A DNA stretch of 64,000 bases from Benincasa hispida (lineage: Eukaryota > Streptophyta > Magnoliopsida > Cucurbitales > Cucurbitaceae): NCBI RefSeq assembly GCF_009727055.1, contig NC_052351.1:55283544-55347543 (forward strand). The letters run 5' to 3'. Below, in pieces: positions 37,926-51,276 of this stretch. The notes beneath the pieces are model-generated. The model was not told the origin of the DNA, made no database searches, and was given only the letters and a program-made list of their open reading frames with translations. Numbering within the stretch: the stretch's first letter is position 1; each line of letters opens with the position of its first letter. Made by a program: the position numbers and the translations under genes.

Positions 37926-40078
37926 TATATGTATATATATAGGAATTATAAATATATTTTTAATTGTTACTTTTTTTTTGAAGGTGAAAATTTTTTTTAC
38001 CAAAAATATTTTACAAGCTTCATAATATTTTTCATACCTTTTTACATCTATTTTTTTTTTTAAAAAAAATTGTTTATTTCCTCAAAATATTTTGACAATG
38101 ATTTATTTTTTTCTAACTAAACATTTGAATTATTAGTCACATTTCAAACCCTGAAAAGATATTAATTTTCTTATGAAAATTACATTATAATAAAAAAGGA
38201 AGCTAATGTTAATTATATTTAAAAACAAATACGGATATTAGAAAACTAGATCGAGTAACCGGTAGTATAGTTCCTTTTCTAATTGACATTTCTTTCATAA
38301 TAACAACAATAACAAAATGAATATATAATTATTTTATATTTTTATACCTTTTTTTAACATGTTGATTCTAAGAAACTAAATATGTTATACATTTATTCAA
38401 AGTATTGCTTATTATTCTATAAATATTTTATTCACGAGACAAAAAAAATGTATATTATTAATAAACCAACATCCCAAATAATAAGATACATTGTACCTAA
38501 TTAGGGTTTATAGCATCCAACGTATATCTATATTAGACTAAAACATGTATAGGGTTTTGGTGACAATATTACAATCCTTCCACATGCAGAAGAAAGTGTT
38601 TATGTCTCGAGGTTTAGGATTAGGGTAAGAAAATGTTAAAAAGAAGTGTTAGTTCTTTTATGGTATAGTTAAAATATTGTATCCTATGACGAGAGGTCTA
38701 TCCACTAAATTGTCCTCGTATCAATGCTTTTTGTAAGGTGCTAAAAAAAAAGTGATCTCATGCCCAAATCTAGGCAGTATAAATGGTCCTATCAATTCTT
38801 TGTGATTCATTACAACACCTTTGCATAGTTGTCTATTCAACTATGTATGACAATTTGCCCAATTGTATGTCTCAGCTCTGTCAAAATCTGACAGCAGTGG
38901 AAGATACATTAGGTGCACCATATTGTTCATCTTATTGTAAAATACCATTCCTCTGATAAGGGTGAGAATGTAGGCTTTAACATAAAACATTAGTTGTTCA
39001 TCATTTTACGGTAGATGGGTAAATTATGATACTGTGTTGCTAACCATGAGAGCTAAAACGACCTCGTTACTTACGCTGGATATGTTGCTTATGTTGTGAA
39101 GTGGTGTAACTGGGATAAGATTTAAGGATTCATGCACAAATTTAGCCTTAGTTGAGCACAAGTTTTCTTGAAAAGGACCTAAGTATAAATCCAACTTAAG
39201 TTTTCTGGCATGTTCAGAGTCAAACGCAAGGGATTTAGTATGAACTGATGTGAAATGGCTAAGTGAATTTTTTACATTGGATTCCTAAGTAAGAGTAGAT
39301 GTGGTGTATATAAGCTACACTAGCTATGGCACGTATGCAAGAAATAAGAGATTGGAGTAAATGGATGTGTTGGAAGATGGAATATGCATTAGAATGGTAT
39401 GCGTTGGCTCTTTAACTATAAATAACAAGCCTTTGTTAAATTAGTGGATTAAAATAGGGTTGGAAAGAGCATTTGTTACATCGTGTACATGTATGATGCG
39501 TTCAGGTTCTTTTCTTAACTTAATCTATTTTCAACATCTCTCGATATTATTACCACATATGTCTTATCTCTAAGATGCATGCTTACTAATAGTTTGAACA
39601 AATGAACAACATGGCCAATTCTATCTCTAAAGTTGCCCATTGCCTTTACTTAATGAGATCTACAGTCACTTACTTTCTCAAGCCGTAAACTATTCTACTT
39701 AAATCGACTAATCAGATGGATTCAAGCAACAAAAGTAAAGTAAACATTAAGCAAGCTAAACTTCATACTCATACAACACATCGTACTAACATTTAGCTCA
39801 TCCCAACCCACAATAGAATTAGTTGCTCATAGTAATGAAAATGAATAGAAGAATGTGGAGATGGGTGAAATCATGATTAAATTAATAAATTATGAAACTT
39901 TCTTTACAGAATCCTAGTTCAATCAAGTTTAAAAATGGAAAATAAGATGTAAGGGATAAAGAGAAGTCAAACCACTGAGTTCAATGTCTTGATCCCTTTG
40001 GCTTGTTTTAATGCTTGTTGTTTGTAACCCAGGAGGGGATGCGTTGGAAGTTGTCTCTCTCAAGCTTTATCTTCGTCA
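37926..40078. other. Intergenic DNA, no gene recognised
   Basis: AT-rich to 38500, then mixed sequence with stops in every frame. An ACTATAAATAAC word at about 39417 and ATGCGTTGG words (39396, 40038) recall the nearby solo LTRs, so this may be decayed LTR DNA. Confidence 0.4.
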
Positions 40079-40083
40079 GCACC

Positions 40084-41651
40084 TATCACACCCCCTCCCT
40101 AGCCTTAGCCCCCAAGACCTAGAAGGGAGCGTGAGGGTATACTAGTAGTATTCCAAGACAATATTTCAATTTAACATTTCCCCCCCCCCCCTATATCTAT
40201 TAAGACTTTAACATATTTACAATAATCTATCTAACTTTCATACACATAGTTCAATTTCCTATATTCTTTATTACATGATCCGAGCCGTGCCCTGAGAATT
40301 TACCAAGTCCTAGTATGTTGGTGGTTAGTAGACTCCTTCCTGAACACTCCGCTTTGCTACCTGGGGAGGGGGGGGGGATATAAGAAAACATTTGAAAAAG
40401 TGTGAGCTACTAAGCCCAGTGAGTGGTGCTTTTAAAATAATAATCACTAATCACTTTGCAAAATATATTTTTGGGAAATCAATCACATAATCACAATTAA
40501 ATTGCATGATCATGTGTATATTCATTCAATTATCATCTTCCAGTTCCATGCTATACTTGGCATGTTCATATCATGGACATATTATCAATCATAACAACTT
40601 TTTATGGAAACTTTCCTATAACCCATTTTTTCCACCAATGTGCACATCGACAATTCTTTTCCCACTAATCATGCTTAAGTAACTTGACTATATTTCCCGC
40701 CGGTCGTCACCGACTATTATTTTTCACCGACCGAGGCCGACTATATTTTTTCGCCAAGCACCTTTTATTAAGCATGCTAACTTATGTAGTCCGGGTATAA
40801 TCTCAGTTTCCATAGAAATTTCACAAACAATATCATGGCAACAACATAACATCATAAGCATCCATTTGGCACTTACATATGTACTTATTCACATATCAAC
40901 GCATAAAACTAAGTAAACACTCACCGCAAGAAAGTTTTTCCACTAAAATTACCTTGAGAATACCTTCCTGAGAATTTCTCCATATCAATGGAAATTCCTC
41001 AATTAATACTTGTTATATCAATAAATAATGTCAAACTAGCCAAAATACCATTATATAATAAAATTACCAACTTACCCTACTCCAATTTAGCCAAAATCCC
41101 AAAATTAGCCTCTTTAGAGGTTATTTGGACCGTGACAGGTAGCTGGGCGTTGGGCAGTAGGCAGGGTGGGCGTGCTATGCCGCATAGGGGCTGTCGCGTT
41201 TGGGCGTGCGTTGTGTTGGGTGTGTGCTAGGCGTGCGTTGTGCTGGGCGTGATGCGTCGCATGGGGGAGGCAGTTGTGCTAGGCTAGCATGCGGGATGCG
41301 TCAAGCAAGGCACGCGGACGGGCGGACGCAGCACTGCAAGGCGTGCGCACAGGGTGTGGGCTGACTGTGCGTCCGGCTGACTCAATGCCTCACCAACGCA
41401 ACCTTTGTTTCTTTTGATCTCCAATCAACTTGGCAGCCTAATAACTCAAACGTAACTCTCTAAATATGCCTTCAACACAAGATTTAGGTGATGGTATGAA
41501 TAAATTCCTTTTGCCCAACCCCTCTATTTATAGCCATTCCAAACTCACCCCATGGTGACAACTCAACTCCCATTTGTCTCACTATCTTTACTTAGGATTT
41601 TTCTTCTTCTACATTTAACCTCCACTTTAGATTTAGTGTTAGGGTCTTACA
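40084..41651 (-). repeat. Solo LTR E (1568 bp)
   Basis: Ends TATCACACCCC and GGGTCTTACA, flanked by the perfect 5-bp duplicate GCACC (40079-40083 and 41652-41656). The TATA-like box (CTATTTATAG at about 41523) reads on the minus strand, so the LTR is taken as minus. It shares blocks with solo LTR F in opposite orientation. Full element and internal region are gone, as after LTR-LTR recombination. Confidence 0.85.
41148..41390. repeat. GC-rich GGGCGTGCGTTGTG minisatellite inside LTR E
   Basis: Imperfect repeats of TGGGCGTGCG/TGTGCTAGGC words form a CpG-rich island. An 80-codon frame from 40988 runs into it and is not a gene. Confidence 0.7.
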
Positions 41652-42059
41652 GCACCTTTTTACTCAACGGTGAAAATAACGATAGTCACTCTCTTTCTCT
41701 CTTGCAAACGGATGAAGCTTTACTTCTAAGGATGTATAGTCAAATTCTCTAACTCACTAATTGTGCAGCTACGTAACTATCTAACCCTTTTTAGGTCAGC
41801 AACTTCCATTTTTATAGACAACTTCATCTTGGCAACTTGGCTCTGACAACATTAAATTCCATACCTTGCTTCAGCCGTTTCTTGCTCTGATTGGTTCAAA
41901 TTCTGCTTGTCACATCTATCAAAACTTGCGACTTGTGATTTGACAATAAGTACACGAGCGTGATGTATCTACTATGCGATGGATGATGTTCAATGCATGA
42001 TTCCAGGTGTCAGTTTCTCTGCAACACTTAGTGATTTTTTCCTAATTCTTACGTTACAA

Positions 42060-44230
42060 TGTGAAACTCGGATTTCCATTTTTCCTACTTAAGCAGATGA
42101 TTAAGGGATTAACTAGGAGAAAGTTAAATCTTATGTTGAAGAAAAGGAAATTTCTAAGTGTTGAATAGATTTTCCTTGAGTAGCTTTGAGTTAAGCTTAA
42201 ATCCCTGAAAATTGACTAAGTGTTGGACTAGGCATTGCTATGCATTGGCCACAAGATCTTGGAAAGAGTACTTGGGCAAAGGAAAAATTTGGAAATTTGG
42301 ATAAGTATAGAATGTTGTGTGGGATGCATTGGAAGGGACCAATGCGTTGGAAGAAGTTGTGTTGATGCGTTGGAAGGGTTGTTGGTGATGGCATGCGGCT
42401 GAAGGAAGGAAAATGGAAGTGATGCATTGAACATCCAAGAGTTTATGGACGCATATGAAAGATGAACTCATGGAGGATGTCATCTGGACATGTGACTTGT
42501 TAGGAAGAATTCTTAAGCCTTAAGTAAACGAGGTGGCAGCATAAGAAGACATACAAAGTGAAGGGCCATGCGTTGGTAAAAGGAGAAGAGGACACGTTGG
42601 GTTGTGCTGATGCAATATTGCATTGATGGTGTAAGGAAGAGACACTTGGTCATGCGGCCAAGTAGGAGGTATCGACCATGGAGCAATATTGGACGCCTAT
42701 AAATAGGACCAAAGACTTCATTCTTCAGATCACAACTCAAAATACATTTAAAAAGAGTGGGAAAGTTGAGGAAACCTTGTGTTGAGAGCAAAATCCATGC
42801 GTTGGACATAGAAGTTCAAAGAGGACGCATTGGATAGTGAAGTCTGGAAAGCAACATCAACTTGGAATAAGGAGTTCTCCCAGAATACTCATGTGTTTGA
42901 TGTGATTCCAAAGCCATCTGAAAGCTAAAAGAGTCTAGTTTTGCATGGTGGGGCTGCCGAATAATAAGCTCTAAGAAATTGGGCTGGAGAATGAGGAAAA
43001 AATAGAAGAGTCGAGCTGTTAGGTAAGCTGGGCTAGTTTTAAGTTTTGATGATTCCGGAAAAATCACAAGGAGTTATGAGCTAAGATTTTATGGTAAGCT
43101 TTCTGAGACATTTTAGAACATATTTGTAGAAGGAAGTATCTCAAAATAAGGTCTAGAATTATGAGTAATCTAAGCTGATATTTGAATCTGGAATTTAGGG
43201 TTCAAAAGGGAAACCAAGGAAACCTAAGGAACTTCAGAAAGGAAAGTTCCTAACGAACTAAGGTGAGTGGTTATTGTGTATTGTATTTTTTATATAATTA
43301 CTATATATTGGTAAATATATATAGGGATAATGTTAAATTGGCATGATCAGGGATATATGTTTATCTGATTACTATGCTTGTTAAGATATTGCTTGTGTTG
43401 GAAACTCGAATTGTACTCGGGATATATAGTTAGCATGCTTGAAAAGGTACTTAGTGGAAAAATATAGTCGGCTTCGGTCGGTGGAAAATTATAGTCAATG
43501 ACGACCGACAGGAAATATAGTCAAGTTACTTGAGCATAACTAGCGGGAAAAATAGTCGATGTGCACATTGGCGGGATAATAGGGTACAGAGAAAGTTTCC
43601 ACAGTAATTTTTGATAAATTGCTTGAGTATACGTGTGAAAATATTGGAGAAAATGTAGGATCATGCCAGGGATAACCAATGATAAAGCTGGGAATGTTAT
43701 GTGATAATCAACGGTCAAGCTGGGGTTGTTTGTTTTAACCAGCAGTTGAGTTGGGGATATAATATTGAACTTGTGGTAATGTACCTATTGATATGTATTG
43801 ATTTTCCAAAAGTATATTTTTGTAGTCAAAGTTTTGTTTATACCACTCACTAGGCTTTATAGCTCACATTTTCCATGTTTTATATTTCTCCCCCAGGTAG
43901 CGGGAAGTGAGGAGTTCTAGGGTGCTGCTAAGATCAAGGTCTACCACATGTCACAGTTACACTTCCCAAGGGTTTTACAGTTGTCATTGTAAACTTTATT
44001 GTTAAGTCTTGGAGTTGTATAAATATGACATTGTTGTAATATAAAATGGGCTTACTTAATCAATTGTTGTTATCTCCTTGACTAAAACAGTTGGTTGTTG
44101 AACTTGTTCATTGATATCAGAGTTATTTCCGCAAGAGTTATTAAGTAGTAAGTGTCAACCAAAGGGTTGACAACTGCTGTCGGTCACGCCCTTCCCAGGC
44201 TCGGAGGGTGGTCTGGGGCGGGGTGTGACA
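42060..44230 (+). repeat. Solo LTR F (2171 bp)
   Basis: Ends TGTGAAACTCGG and GGGGTGTGACA, flanked by the perfect 5-bp duplicate TACAA (42055-42059 and 44231-44235). A CCTATAAATAGG box lies near 42696. ATGCGTTGG/ATGCATTGG recurs many times upstream of it (42230-42640). The stretch 43240-44230 is homologous, in reverse, to 40084-40990 in LTR E (AGTGAGTGGT, CTACCTGGG, GACGACCGAC). Confidence 0.85.
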
Positions 44231-44235
44231 TACAA

Positions 44236-45500
44236 GATGTCAGTAGTGCAATTTTTTTATTTAAAGGAATGCTTTTGTATGCATTGAATGCGTATATGCA
44301 ATTTCCTGTACTTTTCTACTATAATGAATGCATTTCTCATTATTTAATCCTAACTATTTCAACTCTAATAGAATAATAACTTGTATTTCTACAATTTGTC
44401 ACTCCCCCAAATTTAGAATAATGTTTGTCCTCAAACATTCCCAACATAGTACCTTAGTAAAACTCACTTAATCTCAACGCAACTGGCTTAACCTCTCATC
44501 ATGCCTTCTAACTCAGGAATCTGATATCAGCATATAGTAATGTAAGTTTGCTCCCTTCCTAAAGAAATATATCCCAAATCTTCATGCGGCAAGTACATTC
44601 CTAAAAAATCTCCTTGTTTTTCTAAACATTTTTATCTTTCAAAATCAGAAAGGCGTTAGAAGACCCATTTTTATAAAAGTTCTTTTTCCAATCCTTTTGT
44701 TTTTATTAATGTTTTATGCCATCTATTTGTGATTTAGGTGGCCTACCTTCATTTTGGCTTGCCCCTACAGGTGTCATGCAGACATCCAACTACGTACAAG
44801 GGTCCTTCACGACTAAACTATTATCTAAGCTAGACATTTTCTTTCTTCTTTTGGCTTAGACCTTGGAGTTAAGATGTTTTATTGTGTTTGCATTGGTCCT
44901 GGTTACTCGCCTTCGTTTTGGCTTGTCCCCATGGGTGTCATGTGGACATCAAACTACGAGCAAATGTCATTCCTAACAAAACTCTTATCAGGTTAGATTT
45001 TCCCTAGCACTAATAGCGGAGTTTTTTTTTTTTTTTTTTTTTTTTAATGAAATCATGAAAGGATCTTTATAGAAGTGAATGCATCAACTTGAACCTCGCC
45101 CCCTCCCCCCCCCCCCCCAAAAAAAAAAAAAAAAAAACTTGTGACCTCAATGATAATACTAATGATTGCTAACTTAAGTCTTAACAATAACACATCAAGG
45201 TCCTCATTACTGAAAGAGACCTATAAGAATGCCCTAGAAAAATTTTAAAAAGAGGTTTAAGGTGAGGCTTGCATGCATAGAAAATTAAAGATATGTTTTA
45301 GTATAGAAGTTCCTAAACTTACAATTCTAATGATTATTGTTAAGACTTAAGTTCACAATCATTAGTATTATCATTGAGGTCACAAAGCTGAATGTAAGAC
45401 AAGCGAGTAATAACCAAAGGTAGAATAAAGGAATACACAAGTCAAACGAGTAGAGAAAAAAAATGATGATACTGCATTCATTGAGGATAGAAATTACATG
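44236..45500. other. Non-coding 3' region of the Athila-like relic
   Basis: No gene. Contains two related segments (about 44735-44870 and 44895-45010, each with TTTTGGCTTGYCCC and a GTGTCATG word), T24 at 45022-45045, and C14 then A19 at 45105-45137. On the minus strand the G-run could be an element polypurine tract. The inverted repeat at 45141-45383 is listed separately. Confidence 0.45.
45141..45383. repeat. 50-bp near-perfect inverted repeat
   Basis: The left arm 45141-45190 and right arm 45334-45383 are reverse complements at 48 of 50 positions, with a 143-bp loop. It lies next to the T24/C14/A19 runs. Confidence 0.9.
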
Positions 45501-46899
45501 AAATACATTATATGATGAATGCATACAAAAACAGGAAAAAAACAAAGCCAACACCCCCAAATTTAATTACAAGGTGGCACATTGTCCTACATCCAAGAGC
45601 AGGGTCTTCATCAGCAAAGTAGAGTGATACGAGCATATGCGGCGGCATGGACGAAGGGGCAAACATCCCTGCCAGGACTTGGTTGATGAATTGAATCGAG
45701 AAATTCAAATGGTCTTGACTCTTTTGCGTCTATTGGCGCATGTAATCTCTCAGTACAACATTTTGGCATTGGAGTGTTGCTTGTTGAAGGTGAAGTGTTT
45801 CAAGTGATGCAACGATGGGTTAAAGTTGGGCTTGGATGAACTGTTTGAGATCATCCATGTTGACGTGTGTGGAATAGGCTGTAGGCAGGTTGGATTGAGG
45901 CTCAGTGATCTGCAATGAGGGTCTATGCATCTCACCAACTAGTCTTCAAGACGATTGGTCATTGCTTTTTCCAAGCTCAGTTGTTCATAGATGGTTATAG
46001 GAGGGTTGAATAGAGGAGAGTGAGGAGGAGAAGGTGTTGAACGCACTTTCACTTCACCAATCGAGTCCCTTTGTGTTTTCAACATTGGTATCTGAACCTG
46101 TTGGCTTATAAGCATCAGCGGGAAGGGTGAGGTGAGTTATGAGGTCTTGATGAAGAAGAAAGTTAAATCCCTGCATTCAATTCTTCAAAGGGTGATGGCA
46201 AGTTGAGGTCCACATAATCGAACTCCTCATTTTCTGACGCAAGCTCAGACTCAGATTCTTGTGCGTTTGATGAGGCTTCATCGACTGGATCCTCTTTCGA
46301 AATTTCATCGCACTTTCTTTTTTCTCGCGCTTAAAAGACTGAGGGTTGGAGGATTTAGGTTTTGGTGGGAGGTCTGGCTGATGCGACGAACCTCTAAGTA
46401 AGCACTAGACGAGAATTGTGTCTATTAAGCCTTCAAATTCTTTAGCATCATCCTCAATTGGAATGCCCGCTTGTTCACACAATGCATAAATCAACCATGG
46501 GAAGTATAGTTGGCCACGTGGGTTACCCTTAATGTCTTTGATGTGTTCAACTATAATGCATTCGACTTCAAGGGGAATGCATTTCATAAAGTAGTAGGTG
46601 GCTATGACTCTTCCCTTGATATCGTTTCATCATGCATTATGGGCATCCTTCTGTTTTTTAAGATGTAAAGCTAAAGGTGAGCGTTAGAAGTAGGTCTCTC
46701 GAAGCCATAGTCATTACGCCCATTCGAGATATTTGTCAATTGTGTCCAGACTTTGCTACTATTTTGACCGCATTCTTCAGGTCACTTAGAGTAAGTTGTT
46801 CGATGATGTGGTTGCCTACAGCCACAAGGTTGTTTGTTGTGTCGAGGACCTCATTGATAATTCGGGGAGAGAAATAGACTAAACAACTACCACTAACGC

Positions 46900-48751
46900 T
46901 GTAACAACCCAAATTTATATGCATACACTTCAGGAAATTAAATGTCAAATGTTAAGGAGGACGAAATTTTATTTAAAGGGGTGGTAAATGTAATACCCTA
47001 ACCTTAATTTAGAAAGCAGGAAAACAAATAAAATACATAATTAAGAATGAAAAATATATAAACTTAATAGGAAAATCAGGTAAAAATTTAGAATTGGAAA
47101 AAAATAAGAAAATTATTAATTATCCAAAAATAATGAATAAGAGGGCAGAATCATGGAGGATTAATTAGAAGTTGGACGCTAGCTAATTCAGAAGACAAAG
47201 GGCAGTAGATAACTTTTTGTTTGGGCACTGCTCATTGGAAGAATTGGAGGTGAATTAATTGCCCATATACTCTTAAAATTTGAAAGAGTTAAAAAGGGGA
47301 AGTGGAATCCACAAGCAGTGAAGGTAACCCCCGTGTAAAAAACTAGCGAGATTGGAGAGAAAATCGAAGAGAGCGAGATTCTCAGTGAGATAGTGGGAGA
47401 GAGCAGGAGCGAGAGTCACGAGAGCCAAACCAGCGAGAAAGCTGAAGAGAGCAAGATTCTGAGAACAGAAAGAGCGAGATTTGGACAGAAACGTGGATTA
47501 TGCGTTGAATTTGGCCACAATCTTATAGATTATACATGGAAAAACCTAAAATTGAATACAAACAAAGGTTGAAGATGTAAGAACAAACGTTAGCCAAAAT
47601 TAGGTGTCTTATTAAGAGAAATTCTTAAACCTAAGTAATTTTAAAGAAGCCATTTGTAGGATGAGTTGTCACACAGAAAAGAGCTGGAAACGACTATAAA
47701 TAGAAGGCTTTAGGCTGGAAGTTAAACTCATTCTCAAACAAAACTCAGTAGTAAAAGTCGTGTGAAAAGGGTGAAGTAATTCTGTTAGTTAGAAGGAGAA
47801 AACGCAAGGGAAGTGCTGCCCAAATTTCCTTTTAATTTAAGAGGGAAAGCTCTACTGACTAAACCATAAGGAATAATAAGGAATAACTAGGATCGCAGTC
47901 AAGGTAAGTAGTTTATCTCACTCTCTCTTTAAGTGTTTCATGGTAGTGTACCTTTAATATGTTGCATAATTATGGTATTGTTATGTTGCATTACATGTTT
48001 AAAATATGTTTATCGACAAGGGACCTCATGCATTATGTTTGTTCATAAGATTAAATTTTAATTAGATAAAGGTTATGCTTCTAGGGCTAGCAGGGCATGT
48101 ATGGTTGCACCCCTCTAGACCCAATTCTATGTCAAGTTTATGCTAGGGACTAACAGGGTATGTATGGTTGCACCCCTCTAGTCCAATCTTATGTTTATGT
48201 TAATGGTTGATTTTGGATGCGACTCTGGCCCTACTGACTGCATGACCGGCTAATCATCAGATGGGTTAGTTTCCGCCTAAGTCCTCATCTTCCTATCAGG
48301 GCGGAGAAATTTACGTTAGAAGCATAACCGACCACCACATGTTATTATATGTTTTCGGTCCCAATCATATATTTTCAGGACATGTTGCATGTGATTGTGC
48401 ATTTGGTCACTACCTTATGTGAGAACTACTTACTGGGTATATTATATACTCATCCTATTTTTACAGACTTTGTAGGTAAAGACACAGCGTAGGTGGCAGA
48501 ACTGGATGTCGCTCAAATAACCAACCATCAAACTCACTATTATAGCCATATGCATTTTTGTATCACTACGCTAGTGTTTTATGGATCCTGGTGTTTTGTA
48601 AAATAAACTTTTTATATAATTTTCTACCTAATTAATAAAATCTTAGATATATTTTTTTGAGATTTTTACCAAAATTCATCTCATAATAGAAAAGTCTAAG
48701 CATGCATGTCGTAGCAGTCGAACCATAATATGTAAGGATCCGGTCGTTACA
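46900..48751 (+). repeat. Solo LTR G (1852 bp)
   Basis: Starts TGTAACAACCC and ends GGTCGTTACA (inverted ends TGTAACRACC). Flanks are AACGC (46895-46899) and AATGC (48752-48756), 4 of 5 matching. A CTATAAATAG box lies near 47693. It interrupts the envelope-like relic between the FDEQKN and YFSPRI blocks. Two GCTAGGGCTAGCAGGG-like segments near 48080-48190 are tandem repeats. Confidence 0.8.
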
Positions 48752-49227
48752 AATGCCATGTTCTTCTGCTCATCAAATTCTCTGTTGTAGAATTCGTAGA
48801 AAAGGTTAGGCTAGATCTTCGACAAAATGACACAAAAATTACGCCAACCCGTTGCGTCGATGATTTCACTTATATATTCTAGTAGCAAGCTGCATTCGGA
48901 GAAGAAATCCTTTTCAACCAAGATGTCAGTGAATTGATGCTTCCTCCCTTTAATTGGCCTTTTTGGCAAGGCAAGTGCCACCTTCTTCCCTTGCTTCTTC
49001 TTTTTTTCTTTTTGGTCAATTCTGCTTTGTAAGTGGTGGCCTTCTTGGCCAGTTTCCTAATTTCTTTCTCCAACTCTCTTTGGAGAGGTCCCTTCTTTTG
49101 CCCTTTTCTGGACGATGCATATTCTTCAAACATGCGTTCATCTTTACTTTGTTTCGATTGGGCTCTGCATTCTCTACAGGCATTGCAACCATAGGACTAG
49201 TTGCAACTTTCTCATCCAACTCCTGAT

Positions 49228-51276
49228 TGAAGGAGTACGTGACTATTCACAGCAGAAGGATCATGTTTCAATTTTAATTTTACAGAACATTGAACTAAAC
49301 AGAGGACGAAAACTAAGATTTACAAATCTAATTAAGCATGCAATTCACCAAAATTTAAAGAGAATGAGGGGATTAAAGGACTTACCATTAAGGCCACATT
49401 CTTCTCACGAATCCTCTCCTAACACAAACAATTTGAACCTCCTCAAATTCACGAACACGGCAATGAAAGATCCAAAATCTGGACACCACCATAAACGAAT
49501 CCTCGTTATTCTCGAAGTAGAGAATCCTGAGAGGTGTGGGCTTCAGTAAATTAATCTTGGAATGAATAGGGAATAATTTTTCTTTTTTAGAGCAATAATT
49601 TTTGCACTGGGAGTTCTATGTGATCTATTGAGAGTAACTGCAGGAAGAAGAAGATCCTTTATCCTCCGCCTCAACTCGAGTTAAACAAGAGAGAAGTGGG
49701 AGTTATCAAATAACTCCCTCCTAATAACTGATTTAATAAAAAAATGATTTCTAACTTAATTTAATATATATATATATATACACACATACACATGATATTT
49801 TAAAACATATGTTATATCTAATATAACACATAACCTATAGGTTATAATTTATTATCCCCTTATTTAATCTATAGTATTTAATATGAATCATATTCATATT
49901 ATTTTAACCCATAGTTTATAATATGAATCTCATCCATATAATTAATATTTGAATCATATTCAATTATTTATTTCTCTGATATAATCAATGTTTGAATTAT
50001 ATTCAAATATTTATTTTTTTCCTAAATAAAACTTTACATTATAATGCATCAAATACATTGTATTAATTATATCTCATATAATTTATATTATAATGTATCA
50101 CATAAATTGTATTAATTATATCTCATATAATTTATATTATAATGTATCACATACATTATATTAATTATTTCTTATATAATGAATTATCTTCGATTAATTT
50201 GAACAATTTAAATTAATATAAAATTAATTTGATTCTCATTAATCCTTATTGAGCTAAGAATGAGACCTTCTGGACTTATATTGAAGCTTCAATAGTACTT
50301 GATTAATTAATTAAACTTTTTAATTAAATTAATCAACTTCCATTAACTGTTAGCCACTCCACTAAAGACCGACAACTACACCCTTTGCATTATAGATATA
50401 TTTCTGTATCCATTGGATATAACCAATCAACAACGCGTTGACCCTTCACAAATTGCTCGTAAGTACAACTAGGTCAAAATTACCATTTTGTCCCTGTAGT
50501 TACATCTAATTCTTTAAGTACCACTGATCCTCTTAATGAACAATTAATTATAGTCCAACTATAACCAAACCCCTCTCGAGCCAGAAGAGGGTGTGGCGAC
50601 ATATTGTTCAAGTCCCGGAATCAGTCCTTAAGGGAATAATTTATCTACTTACCTTAACAACGGGGAATGGGTAAATTCCTTTTTGTATAGCTGCATTCTC
50701 AACTCTCCCCAATCAGAAAAATCCCCAAAATGGTAGGCATATTAAGTCGGTGACATTGGCTACTCTCACCCATATAGATCAAAGGACCACCTCATAGGCG
50801 TTCACAACTCACTCAAGATTCAGGTCAAGTCATGTATGGTTATCCTGACGAAATGTAAGTCTCTTCTAGCAATGATGTTATATAGAAAGACTATTCATTT
50901 TGTGGTCCGATCTTGTACAAACTCTTTGTATAGAATACCCCCACTCACATGTCTCTACATGAATAATCAGGATCAGATTTGTAGCACTTTACAACAATTA
51001 TAACAATTACAAAGTTAGTTATATTCGTAGTGTCACTATGATAAGGTACCCAACCTTATCCATCTACTACAGGTCGTTTAGGTTATCACTTACACATGAT
51101 CTACCTATGTCTCCACATACATATTTAAGTTATAGCTGATAACTTTGGATCTTGGTGATTTTTTGTTTAATGCAACTAAATGTCATATAAAATACTTCTT
51201 ATTTTATTAGGAAAAAAAATGTTTGTACAAATACAATTATAAACTACAAGCGAGATTTAGGGCATTAACCCCAACA
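49228..51276 (-). repeat. Solo LTR A (2049 bp)
   Basis: Plus-strand ends TGAAGGAGTACG and CCCCAACA, so on the minus strand it starts TGTTGGGG. Flanks are CTGAT (49223-49227) and TTGAT (51277-51281), 4 of 5. It shares long blocks with LTRs B, C and D (GGATATAACCAATCA, CTCGTAAGTACA, TCTAATGAACAA-like, GGGAATRATTTATCTA). Inserted in the envelope-like relic. An (AT)n run lies at about 49768-49790. Orientation is tentative. Confidence 0.82.

Noticed and set aside
40988..41230. 80-codon plus-strand frame
   Set aside because: It runs into the GC-rich minisatellite of LTR E and has no recognisable domain.
40084..44230. Single foldback transposon with kilobase terminal inverted repeats
   Set aside because: Each arm has its own perfect 5-bp target duplicate (GCACC and TACAA), so two independent solo LTRs explain it better.
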